Origin: Amaranthus tricolor
Lineage: Eukaryota > Streptophyta > Magnoliopsida > Caryophyllales > Amaranthaceae
DNA length: 64,000 bases
Reading direction: 5' to 3'
Assembly: GCF_026212465.1 (NCBI RefSeq)
Contig: NC_080047.1
Location: 38,046,313 to 38,110,312, forward strand
The notes under the pieces were generated by a model. It made no database searches, was not told the origin of the DNA, and saw only the letters and a list, made by a program, of their open reading frames with translations. Positions 35,914 to 48,766 of this stretch are shown here, in pieces (the stretch's first letter is position 1; every line of letters starts with the position of its first letter). Made by a program: the position numbers and the translations under genes.

Positions 35914-36474
35914 TGTTGTGCGACAGCGGAAGCAAGGTCGATGAACAATAATGAAACAACAAGAAATTCAATGCAAACAATAAGAAAATGACACAAGAAA
36001 TTTAACGTGGTTCACTATCAATGTGATAGCTACGTCCACCGGCACCGAGAACAAACAATTTCACTATGATCGCAAAGAATACTAGATGAATTACAATCAC
36101 GCTCACAAATTACGATGGCTCTCTTGTGATCTCTCTCTCAATTTGTGAATCATACATCCCTAGTGCTAACAAGAAGGTGTATTTATAATAAAACAACTTG
36201 AAAGACGGTTTTAGGAACTAAGTAACCACAAATAACAAACCACAAATAAAGGTAACCGTCCCAAAAGACGTTTCCCGTGAAAAACTGGCATTTCGTGACC
36301 TGTGTAAAACTACGCGAGCCGCGAAGTAGGAACAGAAGCAGCTCCGCGCCCCGCGGAGAATTACACGCCCCGCGTAGTTGATCAGAACAGTCTCCGCGCC
36401 CCGCGGAGGTCACTCTGACCCAAATTCATCTTCTTCCAATGGTGCTAGCAAGTTTGAGTCACCATTTAACAACA
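35914..36474 (-). repeat. Copia element 3' LTR (561 bp)
   Basis: Begins TGTTG and ends CAACA. Contains GC-rich palindromes CTCCGCGCCCCGCGGAG at 36342-36358 and 36392-36408 with a related CACGCCCCGCGTAG unit between them; the partner LTR lacks that middle unit. Confidence 0.95.
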
Positions 36475-36753
36475 ATCTCCACCTTGACGAAAACTCGTAT
36501 TCAGCAAATGAACTCATCAACACATAGTGAACATATCTCAAGCCAAAACCCGATGTAAAGCTCATGCATAAGCCGTACATCCTAATAAATCTTCAACCAA
36601 GACTCATCCCGAAAAGTCTCCAACCAAGACCTATCACCTACTTGTCACCAAGTATAACAACTCATAATGCTCCACCTGCATCACAAGCCCTGGGCAAGCT
36701 CCACCTTAAGGCCAACATGCCCGCAACTCCCCAACACCGCCCCTAAGGGCCTA

Positions 36754-39700
36754 CTACATCACATAGTAATCGATATTTAGTAAGTCTAAGCAATGTTTAA
36801 ACTTACTAAATGGAACAGACTTGGTAAAGAAATCAGCTGGGTTGTCAGCGGTCCTGATCTTCTTTACCTTTATCCTCTTGTCAGTACGCAAGAAATGATA
36901 CCTGACGTCAATGTGCTTGGTCCGATCATGGTGTACTTGGTCTTTAGCTAAGCAAATGGCACTTAGACTATCACAATACACCGTAGCAAAATCCTGTGCG
37001 ATACCCAGTTCACCTACAAGGCCTTTGAGCCACACAGACTCCTTAGCTACAGAAGTTAAAGCCATGTACTCAGCTTCAGTAGTAGACAGCGTAACCGACC
37101 TCCTGGTATCCACATCAGCTGCTATGTACATGGCTTTAACTGGACCCAAAGTAAACACATGGCTTGTTGTAGACTTCCAACTCACCACAGAACCACCCAA
37201 AGTAAACACATATTCGGTCACCGACCTCCTGGTATCCACATTAGCTGCATAATCAGAATCACTATATCCAGTTACCAAACACTCCTAACCATTTCCATAC
37301 ACAAGACCAATATCAGCTGTTCCTCTCAAATAGCGAAAAATCCTTTTCACCCCCTGCCAGTGCTCTCTCCCAGGTCAAGTCATGAACCTACTCACAACAC
37401 TGATAGCGTGCGCAATATCCGGCCTAGTACAGACCATAGCATACATCAAACAGCCAACAGCGTTGGCATAAGGAACTCTAGACATATACGCCAACTCCTC
37501 CTCAGTTTGAGGTGACATAGACAAAGACAGTTTGCAGCTAACAGATGTTGGTGTACTTATAGGCTTTGATTTCTCCATCCCAAAACGAGACAAAATCCTT
37601 TCGATGTAACTTTTCTGAGTCAAGAAAAGCTTACTTCTAGCCCGATCCCTATATATCTGCATACCCAAAATCTTCTTAGTTGGACCCAAATCTTTCATGT
37701 CAAATTCCGAGTTAAGCAACTCTTTAAGTCTAGCAATATCCGATTTATTCTTTGTGGCAACAAGCATTTCATCAACATATAATAACAAATAAATCATGGA
37801 ACCATCATTCAGCTTACTATGATACACACAGCAATCATACGAATTCCTATCAAAACCATGCGTAACCATAAAAGAATCAAATCTCTTGTACCACTGTCGA
37901 GGGGATTGCTTAAGTTCATACAACGACTTTAGCAATCTGCATGCATAATGCTCTTTCCTTGGAATCTCGAATCCCTCGGGTTGCTTCATCAAAATCTCCT
38001 CCTCCAAATTGCCATGAAGGAAAACCGTCTTAACATCCAGCTGCTCCAACTCAAGGTCATAATGTGCTACAATTGACAATAGCACACGAATAGAAGTATG
38101 TCGAACCACCGGTGAGAATATCTCTACAAAGTCAACCCCTTCTACCTGACTGAACCCCTTTGCAACTAGCCTAGCCTTAAAACGAACTTTCTCAAATTCA
38201 GATGACCCTTCTTTCTTCTTAAAGATCTACTTACACCCAACAAGCTTTCTCCCTTCTGGTACCTTCACAAGTTCCCACACTCTGTTCTTGTAAAGAGACT
38301 GCATCTCTTCACCCATTGCAGCAAGCCGTTGCGCAGACTCACTACAACTGATTGCTTGTTTATATGTGGCAGGTTTATATGACTCTACATCATCAGCTAC
38401 ACTCAATGCATAACCTGTCAAATTCTCAACAAAGCAATTCCTTCCTTCCATCTCTTCAATACACCTAACAGGCTTCTTGATAACTCGTCTAGGTCTCTCA
38501 AGAATGGTGTCAGATTGACTAGATGACCCCTGATTAGACTGCTCCACCTCCTCCCCAGAGTTAGAAAAAGATGGAACAACCTCAGGTTCAGGAGTACTCA
38601 TACTCGGCACTAGAACCTCAGCATCATCATCAATAAATTGTACTCGAGGTAAATCAGCAATTGATGACTGATGTACCTCAAGCACCCCATCTGTCTGTAG
38701 TATGTTCTCTCCTTCTTTCCCCAAGTCAGAAGACTCCGAGTGCTTCTTGGAATACATGGTGCTCTCATCAAAAGTGACATCCCTACTAAGAATGACTCGA
38801 CCCTCCGAAGGCGAATAGATCCTAAACCCCTTCACACCATCATCGTACCCAACAAAACACCCCGTCTTGGCTCGTGGATCCAGCTTACCCTCACTAACAT
38901 GATAATAAGAAACACAACCAAAGATCTTCAAATTAGAGAAACTAGGCAACTTACCACTCCAGATCTCAAACGGGATTTTGAAGTCAATTCCCAAATAAGG
39001 ATCCCTATTGATGATATAACAAGCTGTCATCACAACTTCACTCCAATACCTCCTCCCAAGCTCTGCATTAGAGAGCATGCATCAAACTCTTTCAAGCAGC
39101 GTCTGATTAACCCGTTCTGCCACACTGTTCTGTTGTGGTGTCATCTTGACGGTATGATGCCGACTAATACCCTCATTTGCACAGAACTGATTAAACTCCT
39201 CTTTGCAAAACTCTAGCCCATTGTCTGTTCGTAGCTTCTTGATCTTCCTACCCTGTCGATTCTCCACTAAAGCTTTCCATTGCTCAAAAGCTTTGAAGGC
39301 CTCATCCTTTGACTTAAGCAACCTAAGCCATGTGTATCGGGATTTGTCATCTACAAATGACACAAAATAGCGGAAACCTCCCATACCTTCAACCCTAGAT
39401 GGACCCCAGCAATCTGAATGGACATAATCGAGCACTTCATCAGTAATGTGAGCACCCTTGCTGAACTTTGACCTGTGTTTCTTCCCAAACACACAATGCT
39501 CACAAAATTCAAGGTTGGCAACCTTGATCCCGGATAGTAGACCCCTCTTAGACAAAAGCTGCATCCCCTTCTGTCCCATATGACCAAGCTTCATGTGCCA
39601 AATCTTGGTCATCTCCTGGTGAGATACTGATGCGCAAACTGCAGAACTAGACAGTGTGACACCCTCAAAGACATAGAGGGTGTTCCTCTTGATACCCTTA

Positions 39701-39930
39701 AGTACCAACTCCGAACCTCGATAAATGGACAGCTCCCCATCTGAAAACGTTCCATTGTACCCCAAATCATCCAAGGTACCCAATGAAATCAGATTCTTCC
39801 CCAAAGCAGGGACATGCCGCACCCTAGTCAATGTCAACTTTCGCCCATCTCTAGTCCTCAATCTTATGGATTCGATACCCGTAACCTTACAAGATCCGTT
39901 GTTACCTACAATAACATTACCCCATTGCAA
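36754..39930 (-). pseudogene. Copia pol (integrase, reverse transcriptase, RNase H), broken by stops
   Basis: One reading frame runs from 39930 to the natural stop at 36754 with four in-frame stops: TGA 39082-39084, TAG 38227-38229, TGA 37375-37377 and TAG 37285-37287. Integrase features are the HLGH-like zinc region, CEHCVFGK and the D-D-E core (HSDCWGP, RTDNGLEF). Reverse transcriptase has LDVKTVFLHG and YVDEM, where copia elements have YVDDM, so a catalytic Asp is replaced. RNase H (TEAEYMAL, DNPADFFTK) carries a 126-bp in-frame partial duplication (repeat starts 37096 and 37222). Not functional. Confidence 0.92.
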
Positions 39931-40880
39931 GACTCATACGTGTCAAACCAATCTCGACGCGGACTCATATGGAACGAACACCCCGAATCTAGAACCCAAT
40001 CATCAGAAAGATCCCCAGACTTAGCAGAACTCACTAATGCCAAGTCTTCCTCCGAATTATTGTTCTCCTTCGGTTTTACTTCAACTACAGCAGCTTGGGA
40101 CTTGCCCTTCCTCACCGGACAATTAGCCCTAAAGTGACCCAGTTCTTTGCAGTAATAACAGGTCTTCCCCGCAGTCTTACCAGATCCCTCATTGCCGTTT
40201 CCAGCACTCGACCCAGTATTGTTGCCCTTGTTAACCCCCTTCTTCTTTTTAGATTTCCCGGACTTAACAAACAACCCATTGCCACTATCCCCGTTATCAC
40301 CTATAGCCTTTTGACGAAGTTTCCTAGTATGAAGTGCTGCCTTCACTTCTTCTAGGGTCAGGGAGTCTTTACCAACAACAAACGACTCCACAAAATTCTC
40401 ATAGCTAGACGGTAGAGACACAAGTAAAATCAACGCAGCATCCTCATCATCTACTTTAACATCTAAGTTACGCAAATCTAGTAAAATAGAGTTAAGTTTT
40501 TCAAGATGTTCCTGTAAGGGAGTACCTGACTGCATTCGGAGGCTGAACAACCGCTGCTTCAGCAATAATTTGTTGGTCAGTGACTTAGTCATATACAATG
40601 ACTCCAACTTCATCCAAAGTTCCGCCGCTGTAGCCTGATCAGCGACCTCCGTGATGATATGATCATCCAAACTTAGTAAAATGGTAGAATGAGCCTTTTC
40701 CTCCATTACTACTAATTGCCCGTCGGTTAATCCATCATCCGACCCCGCAGTGGTACTCCATAAAGCCAACGGACGCCAGATTTTTTGCTGTTTCAACAGA
40801 GTCTTCATCTTTATTTGCCATAGCCCGAAGCTATTTTTCCCGGTAAATTTCTCAATTCTTATTGTAGGATCTCCGGCCAT
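39906..40880 (-). pseudogene. Copia gag and protease start
   Basis: Open frame from ATG at 40880, in the family-typical context MAGDPTIRIEKFTG. It contains the gag core (LLSLDDHI, TLEEVKAALH), a lysine-rich stretch, the zinc knuckle CYYCKELGHFRANC (CX2CX4HX4C) that binds RNA, and the protease active-site WVLDSGCSFHMS near its end. The frame closes at 39906, just as the integrase frame opens at 39930 in another phase, so a small indel separates gag-protease from the rest. Gag alone looks translatable. Confidence 0.88.
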
Positions 40881-40934
40881 TGTTTCACTCAAAAAACTCT
40901 CCAAGGAATTAAAACCTGAACTCTTGATGCCAAT

Positions 40935-41478
40935 TGTTGTGCGACAGCGGAAGCAAGGTCGATGAACAACAATGAAACAACAAGAAATTCAATACAAACA
41001 ATAAGAAAATGACATAAGAAATTTAATATGGTTCACTATCAATGTGATAGCTACGTCCACCAGCACCGAGAACAAACAATTTCACTATGATCGCAAAGAA
41101 TACAAGATGAATTACAATCACGCTCACAAATTACGATGGCTCTCTTGTGATCTCTCTCTCAATTTGTGAATCATACATCCCTAGTGCTAACAATCGGTGT
41201 ATTTATAATAAAACAACTTGAAAGACGGTTTTAGGAACTAAGTAACCACAAATAACCAACCACAAATAAAGGTAACCGTCCCAAAAGACGTTTCCCGTGA
41301 AAAGAAACTGGCATTTCGCGATCCGTGTAAAACTACGCGAGCCGCGAAGCAGGAACAGAAGCAGGTCCGCGCCCCGCGGAGTTGATCAGAACAGTCTCCG
41401 CGCCCCGCGGAGGTCACTCTGACCCAAATTCATCTTCTTCCAATGGTGCTAGCAAGTTTGAGTCACCATTTAACAACA
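40935..41478 (-). repeat. Copia element 5' LTR (544 bp)
   Basis: Direct copy of 35914-36474. Because transcription is on the minus strand, this is the promoter LTR. GTGTATTTATAATA at about 41194-41207 reads TATTATAAATAC on the minus strand, a TATA-like site. Confidence 0.95.
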
Positions 41479-42932
41479 CGACTTGTGAATGACAAAGGAG
41501 ATCGGGTCTTGGGCATCCAAGCCTTTGACCATTCAAAGATCTTTCAATCCGTTTGATTATCAGTTCTTATTGGTGGTAATGAGAATAATTTGTTGTGTAA
41601 ATTTTCAAGATATGTAACATTTTATTCACATGGTAATGAAACTTTGATTATAAAAAGTTTTTTTATTCACAATTCTCCATTACAACTTAATATCACATAT
41701 TTAAATGATAATACATTAAAATGAAATTTGTGAATGAAGAAAAATGAGATTGTTGAGATAGAAAAAGCATGAGCATTAAACTTATCAAGATATATTCCAC
41801 TAAAATTGCACTAACATTTTATTACCATTACCATAATTTAATACCGATTATTAATCGAACCATTAGTGTAAAAATTATCACTAGTTGTAGTTTTTCTCAC
41901 AATACTTCATAACAAATAATCTCCATAGATTAAACAAATAATCTTCCTAATGAAGTTAAATAAATGACTCATTGAAATGACTAATGTAACACTACATGAA
42001 TGTAGTACGAAATCAACAATTTTGTCAACAACTTGTAAAGAATGTTCGTTGCAATCGTTGGTTACACAATCTTTTATTTTTTAATTATCGTAGTAACTAA
42101 AAATGTAAAAATTAATAAGATTAAACAGCATATGTTATCACATAATAAATGGTGGTTATGTTTAATGTTGAAAGACCTCTTGATCAACCACAGTTAAGCT
42201 TTCCAAATTTTATGTAATTTTCTTTTAAATCTCTATAGATGGGAAACAGAAAAAAAAAATTGTAACTTTTTAAATAAATTCTAGTAATTTAACTTTTTTC
42301 TCCTACGTTGTGAATTCACTTTTAAATCACTTTTTAATAATTTAATATTTTTTTTAATTAGCTGTGAATAATCCAAACTGTCTTAATTTGCTGACAACAT
42401 ACTCTATTATAACCTATTATTAATAATATAATATGTTGACGGTAAACATATGACAAAAGTTAGATTATTAGAAAATAAACCAAAAGCAAAATTATTTACA
42501 ACAAAATAGATGAAAGTTTGAATTATTAATATCAAAATGTCCTAAATTCTAATATTATTTTTAATGAGGCGTGTTACATCAATTTTTATGATACGTATTG
42601 AAACTCTTAATTTCTTTTTTTTTTTTTTTTGGTTTTCCTCACAAATTTTTGTTTCCACCTTGACTATAAATCTTACAAGTGATAATCAATGAGAGAATAA
42701 TTCTTTCAAAGAAAAGTAGTGAACATGATTATAAACCAAGTAATACATTATATAATATTTTCAACAACAAAATGTAGAATATAAATTTTTTTTTCCACCA
42801 GTCTTCGCTTACTAGTTTGTATATTTGCTATATTTTTGTGTACGTTGCATGAATTAGACTATATTTTTATTTTTAGCTAATATTCATAATCTTTCTTCCA
42901 TCCTCATTCAATAATTCAACTTATTTTTTTTC
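41479..42932. other. Intergenic AT-rich DNA with a foldback element
   Basis: No gene seen. About 41563-41868 is a foldback with TTGGTGGTAATGAGAA on the left and the complement of TTAATAATCGGTATTAAATT on the right, related to the one in the transporter intron at 56518-56820. 42235-42560 has loose inverted motifs (GTGAATAATCC, TTTGCTGACAAC). Confidence 0.5.
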
Positions 42933-43853
42933 GAAAAATTATTGGAAATAATTCCATCTATTGACGAACCGCTATGAATAATCCGTACTATCGATTATTT
43001 ATGAATAACGCCACCTTTCCACCATTTTTGCTCGTAGCGCCCCTTAGGAATCAGTAACCGACTAATGCAAGTTACCATATGGCATTTATTTCTTCTATCC
43101 CTTTTATTTTATCTATCCCCTTAGAAAGCTATTTTCAAACCATCATCTTCAAATTCCTCTCCTTCCATCTTTAAATTCCATCTTCAAATTCCTCTCCTTC
43201 CATCTTCAAATTGTTGTGTTGATTTCCTCCCCCTCATCTCCAATTTCAGATTCCTGCATCTTCATCTCCATATGCATCTGCATCAGTTGAAATTAAGGTT
43301 GGATTATCCACATTTGCATCTCCAATTTCAGAGACTGAACCGTGTGCTGTTGGTGGTCTCCATCAACATGGTAAGTTAATTCCATTTAATCTTTGATACT
43401 TTAATCATTACATTGTTCTAGTAGAATCAAACTGGTAATGCATTTCAATAATGTGTTGCATGTTTAGGTTAATGATTTCGAAAAATAAGCAATGTTCATC
43501 AACCCCAAACAACCAATTTCAAACAAGAATGTAATAGAGTTAAGGAAGTAGGTGAAGAAGGTAGGTGTAGAAGAAGAAGAAAAATGAAGAAAATAGGTGA
43601 AGAAGAAGAAGAAGAATAAGAATGAAAAAAGTTAGGGTAAAGGAAGAAGATGGGTAAACAAGATGAAGACATAAAAAGGAATGAGAAGAACACTAGCAAC
43701 GACTAGTTTGTAACCTGCATTAGCCTATTAATTTTTTCCAAGGGGTGCTACGAGCAAAAAATAGTGGAAAGGTGAGATTATTCATAAATAATCGACAGTG
43801 TGGATTATTCACAGCGGTTCATCAATAAATGGAATTATTCTTGACAATTTTTC
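42933..43853. mobile_element. Foldback element with ~150-bp terminal inverted repeats (MULE-like)
   Basis: The left arm (about 42933-43087) and right arm (about 43702-43853) pair over roughly 150 bp: TAATTCCATCTATTGA, GAATAATCC, TCGATTATTTATGAATAA, CCTTTCCACCATTTTTGCTCGTAGC with complements on the right. The interior has a pyrimidine-rich left half and a GAAGAA-rich right half. Long TIRs suggest a Mutator-like MITE; flanks are poly-T, so a 9-bp TSD cannot be judged. No transposase. Confidence 0.78.
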
Positions 43854-43984
43854 ATTTTTTTTTATCTTATCCGTACATTTTTTCTCAATTTCCGATAACA
43901 TTGATTTTTTTTCTCCCTTTTCTTGATTTGCATAAAATTTATGATTGGACCAAACTTGTTTGAGACAAAGAGAGTATCACAATT

Positions 43985-44537
43985 AGGGACGAACATGGGT
44001 TGGATTTGGGCCAAGTCTTGCTACATCAAGATTGAAACCCTATTCTTTTATTAGACCTAGATCAGAACCCAGTTTTATAAGCTCTGAAAAATTTAGACCA
44101 AAATCCAGACGTAGCAAGTCTAGGACCTGGATAAGAGTCCAAAATAATATTTTTTAAAAAAAAATTCAAAAAATATATTATATAATTTCGTTCATTCATG
44201 TAAAATTAATTAAACATTTTCAACTAATAAGGATTTTCTAATACTTTATATTAATTGATCAGTGACCAATTATATGAAGCTTTCAGATATTCAATTTCCT
44301 AAATTGAAATATTTATCAGATCTTTCGATCTTTAAAGTAATGCTCCAAAACATAACAAAGTTACAAATCAAACAATCAAATAGTAGTATACATAATAGCT
44401 AATAAGGACCCTTAGTCGTTTATGGACCCCAATTCCGACCAGGTTTCATGGGGTCCAAAAATAGTTGAATCCAAACCCTTAAAATAGGGTTAGATTGGAT
44501 CTAAACTCTTAGAATCCAAGACCCATGCCCATCCCAG
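43985..44537. repeat. Foldback element, ~550 bp
   Basis: Left GGGACGAACATGGGTTGGAT and right, read in complement, GGGATGGGCATGGGTCTTGG form imperfect termini; further inner words (GGGTCC, TTGGATCC) are also inverted. Possibly hAT-derived; no TSD recognised and no ORF. Confidence 0.5.
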
Positions 44538-47500
44538 TTCAGAATAGCTTCCCCAACACTTTCGTGAACAAAATCCTTACGTAACTGAAAGCTCCATTTT
44601 TATGTAGTTTACTTAAAGAGAGTGATAATCCATGAAAAAAGAGGCAACATCAAATTCATATGCCCAAAGCTGTATTGTTTTACCAGCATAACACTGAATT
44701 ATAGCCAATCATGAACATAATAGTTGAAACAATACCTTTTCCCTCCCAATAAAACACTAACTGTTTTCTATTTTTAGTTTTCATTATCTAATTTTTTAAG
44801 GATTTTATATGTAATAACTTTTGTTGTCTTATAATTAACCTGAACAACGACAACAATAAAAACAAATACAAGTTCAGTATTACACTTCAATAATTAATCA
44901 AAATGTTAAATACAAATATATTAAAGCACCATTTTATTCAATTTTATTTAGTTAATGCTATATTTGGGAATGATGAATTTATTTAATCATCTAGAATAAG
45001 TTAAATTTAATGTTTGACAATATAATGAAATTCAATTTTGGATTTGAGCAAATTCCATCATTGTTTTAAAAGTAGGTAAAGACGTGAAGTTGATCAATTG
45101 AGAATGACTTTCCAAATCTTATCATTCTCAAATTGGGGCTCAATATCCCAAGTTTGAAAGTCAGTCTATGTCAGATGAAATTTGAACCTCTGTTAGACAT
45201 CAAACTTGAAAGTTGAACAAAATATTTTAAATATAAAAATATGTTCGAATTAAATGAAAGTCAGACTCGTTTTAAATGTCAAATTTAAAAAAGTAAAAGA
45301 TCTAAAAGTAAAAATTTTCGAGCTGATAAAATTTAAACCTTTAATTTGGCCTCACAATAAATCCGATTGTTAACTCTTTAAAGCCGAAGAAGATCAAAGC
45401 CAAGACACCAGGGATAAAGATCTGACAACTCAAGGAAACATTATATGTTTCAAAAATTATCCTTGTCCGTAAAGTTCACTAGCCGAGACATGGAGTCGAA
45501 CACTATGATCAAAATCCATTTAAAAAAGTTAACATGTGAATAATTTTAATTTTGAATTATTTTTTAATAAAGTGATCTTTACCTTTAGTTTGCTGTCATC
45601 ATGATAATTCCAACTTAAGAAATGTTGATAGCAAACTAAGGGCAAATATTAAATTATTAAAAAATAATTTAAAAGAGAAATTATTTACGATGAATGTGTG
45701 AAAAGCTAAATTATTAATATCAATTTTTCCATCCATTTTTACTTATTTACTTTACTTGTATTTTGATGATAACATATCAGATTGTTAAGTATGATTATTT
45801 TGGCATAAAGTCCAATCTCCTATCTCACTGGTTCCTTCCTTTGTCATCCTTTAAACGTAGGGCACTAGGGCTAGTGTTATGGGTTAGATTAGCCAGTGTC
45901 TTGGATGAGGTCAAAAGCCCAAAAAGAATTAAAATAGAAAAAAATCAACTCGAAAAAGACAACCTTAAAACCCAGTCATTGGCCCTAAACCTAATCAACC
46001 TCAACAGGAGTGATAGCCTGGCCACCAAATGCCACATCACCATCAGTTGTATGAAAGTCTATTATTCTTAAGCAACCAATTTGATCACACCACTTCTCCA
46101 CCAGATACCCAACAATTCTTCCTTTAAGCATCTTTTATAAATACCTATCTTAATGGGATATTTCAATTATCTAATAATACGTTATATTGAGAGCTTCTTA
46201 ACCTTCTCTTTACACAAATCTAGTTTGACAATGTCAGTTAAGAGTAGAGATGTTCAATGGGGCGGATCCTGTCATATTCGAGTATGCTCGAACTCAACTG
46301 CTACTTGTGAATCCTTATTTGTACTCTACACACACCAATACTCTCTATTACTTTCTCAATAAGATCTTATAAAATTAGTTCATCAATGTTTTTAAGAGAC
46401 TAATTACTTTTTAAGGGTCATGATAAGATATGCCTAACTCGTCACTAATAAAGATATTATTTATTTCCTTCTGATCGGGTTAATTACATATTAAACTACT
46501 CTGTTTTAAAATACTTTTAACTGATTATGATATATTATGTGGTAAAATATCACTATTAATAATAACTATATTGAAATGAAAAAAGTATATTTATTTATTT
46601 ATTAGTTTATTTTGGATCCAGTTATATTCCAACTACTTATAAAATATTTAAAATACTAGAATGCTCAAGACTTAGCAACATGCATGCAAGTAAATAAAAG
46701 ATAAAAACATAACTTTAATGTATTACCAATGTTCACTCAAGGGCAAAATAGAAATTTAAATTAAAGGGTTATATGGTCGCATGTAAACTTGATGGGAGTT
46801 TACGTGCGAGGGGTGTTGGGATTGATTATCCTACATCAACAAATTAAAAATGATCGTATACTTTATAAGTTATTGGAGCCCTTTTATCCATTGTCATATA
46901 ATTTTGTGATGATATATCTTTAGCTTATAAAATGTATCCACCTCGCATTTCTCTGATAATATACTGACATATACAATAAATTCAACTCAAATTAACACAT
47001 TCTTGATGTTGAATAATTTTTTTTGGTTTGAACAATACTTATATCGTGTTATGAGGGCTCCTGTTCATTGTTTTGGTTCTTTCCTCGTCAAACATTTGAC
47101 TAATTTAGTTACATTTTCAACTTTCCTTGAATTCGATCTCGAACTCCCATCTTGAACAATCTTGAGCTTGTGATACTCCATTCATTAGAGATACTTTCAC
47201 CAAAAAATCTAAATTATTTGTTTATATATATTTTGGTTTGAGATAAACCAAATAATATCAAAAGATATACTCGTATTCGTTACTAAATGATGTTCTTACA
47301 GAAAACATTCACAAAATTTAAGAAAGTCAAAATCTTCGTGATTGGATAATAAGGTAGAAATTAAAAATATTTTATATTGATTTTAATTATAAATAGAAAA
47401 CATATAGAGATCAGGTAAATAAAATAAAACAACAAATAAAACTATTTTAAAATGACAAATAAAAATATTATTTAAGAATCAAGAGTACTTTGTATGGGTC

Positions 47501-47574
47501 AAAAATGGAATGATTAATTAAAGTACATACAGCCAATAAGCCAAATATGCAATGATTATGTTATAAATCCCGGT
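44538..47574. other. Gene-free AT-rich region with repeat remnants
   Basis: No gene. 45538-45735 is a small foldback centred on TTTAGTTTGCTGTCATCATG with the complement TTGATAGCAAACTAAG. About 46806-46935 is the plus-strand copy of the dispersed repeat found in DXS intron 9. Remaining DNA is unstructured. Confidence 0.5.
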
Positions 47575-48121
47575 TGATGCTGTATTTGGATCCATCGGAT
47601 TCGGAAATCCGGATACCCGATATTTCGAATAGTGAAAATTACTATCCGGATCGGATACTGGATATCCGATTTTTAATTTTTTATATTTTTTGTATTTTTT
47701 AAAATAATTTTACTTTTTTTTCGACATAAATATTTAAGCTCACTTCGTTTTCTTTCTTTAATCAAGCTTATTTTTTTAAACAATTTCAAAAAAAGCTTAC
47801 TTTTTAAACTTAGAATACAAATTATTTTGGAAATATGAATGGATTTTCAAAAGTCTAATTTAATTAATAATAACTTAGTTATACAATTTAATTATAATTA
47901 AGAATTGTTAATATTAGTAAATTTAACAACCAAAACAAAAAAAAAATTAAAAATTGTTTATATAATTTAAAAATAAAAAAAAAAGCAAAAAATCGGATAT
48001 TCGGATACCTAGTTTTGCCAATACCCTGACTCAAATCCGAAATTTAAATTATCCAATTTTCAAAAATCAGATATTAAATATTTCATATCGAATAATTCGG
48101 ATCAGATATTTTTGAACAGCA
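47575..48121. repeat. Foldback element rich in CGGAT/ATCCG
   Basis: Left GATGCTGTATTTGGATCC and right, in complement, GTGCTGTTCAAAAATATC are the terminal inverted repeats; inner CGGATTCGG, ATCCGGATACCCGATAT blocks recur inverted near 47990-48110. About 547 bp, probably a hAT-type MITE; TSD not clear. Confidence 0.65.
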
Positions 48122-48410
48122 CTAATATTAATATAGCGTTGATTCTTTAAAAAGAAAAAAATATAACGTTGATGAATGGAGTCAGTTAAGATTAGAGATT
48201 AGAGACCATACGTAAGGTTAAGGACTCAGGTCCAGCTAATTTCCACATGTAAACAGCCAACCCCAATGGTCAGATTTCTTCTAGGTTCCTCTTTTTTAAA
48301 TCTTCTACTTCAATCATTCTTTACTACTCGACAAAATATCCCTAAAATATCTTTGCCCTTTTCCTATTTTTTTTTTCCTTTTTAGTTTTTTTACATATTA
48401 CTCCCTCCGT

Positions 48411-48766
48411 TCCTATTTGTTCTTCCTATTTGGGTATTTCACAAAGATTAAGAAAAAGAGAATCTTTAGTGGTAGTGGGTATTATTTTAATTATATAATA
48501 GTGGGAAGTAATGATTGTATTGGAAGTATGAGGTTGTAGTGGGTATTATTTTAATTAAATAGTAGTGTGAAGTAATGATTATATTGGAAGTATGAGAGAG
48601 AAAATAATTATAAATAAAAGAAAATTGGTACATTAAAAGAAAAGGGGGATTTTAAGAGGTAAAAGTGAGATAAAAACTTTCTAAAAATAGAAAGTATTCT
48701 AAAGTGGAAGAACTTTTAAAACTACCCGTTATAGTAATGTGGAAGATCAAAAAAGAACGGAGGGAG
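48411..48766. mobile_element. Stowaway-like MITE, copy 2 (356 bp)
   Basis: Termini CTCCCTCCGTTCCTATTTG and right AAAAAAGAACGGAGGGAG, TA on both sides. The interior is closely similar to 34229-34594, including the 64-bp internal duplication. Confidence 0.9.

Larger units (their letters stand above)
35914..41478 (-). mobile_element. Full-length Ty1/copia LTR retrotransposon, defective
   Basis: Two LTRs (TGTTGTGCGACAG...TTTAACAACA) bound a minus-strand gag-pol, and the 5-bp TSD CGACT flanks it exactly (35909-35913, 41479-41483). A primer-binding-like ATTGGCATCAAGAG, resembling the initiator-Met tRNA complement, follows the 5' LTR on the minus strand. A polypurine AAGGTGGAGAT precedes the 3' LTR. 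Gene order gag, protease, integrase, reverse transcriptase, RNase H identifies Ty1/copia. The LTRs differ by about fifteen substitutions and a few indels by eye, so the insertion is not ancient, but pol is broken. Confidence 0.96.

Noticed and set aside
45763..46071. 102-codon plus-strand open frame
   Set aside because: No domain, no conserved neighbour and no splice structure could be found.
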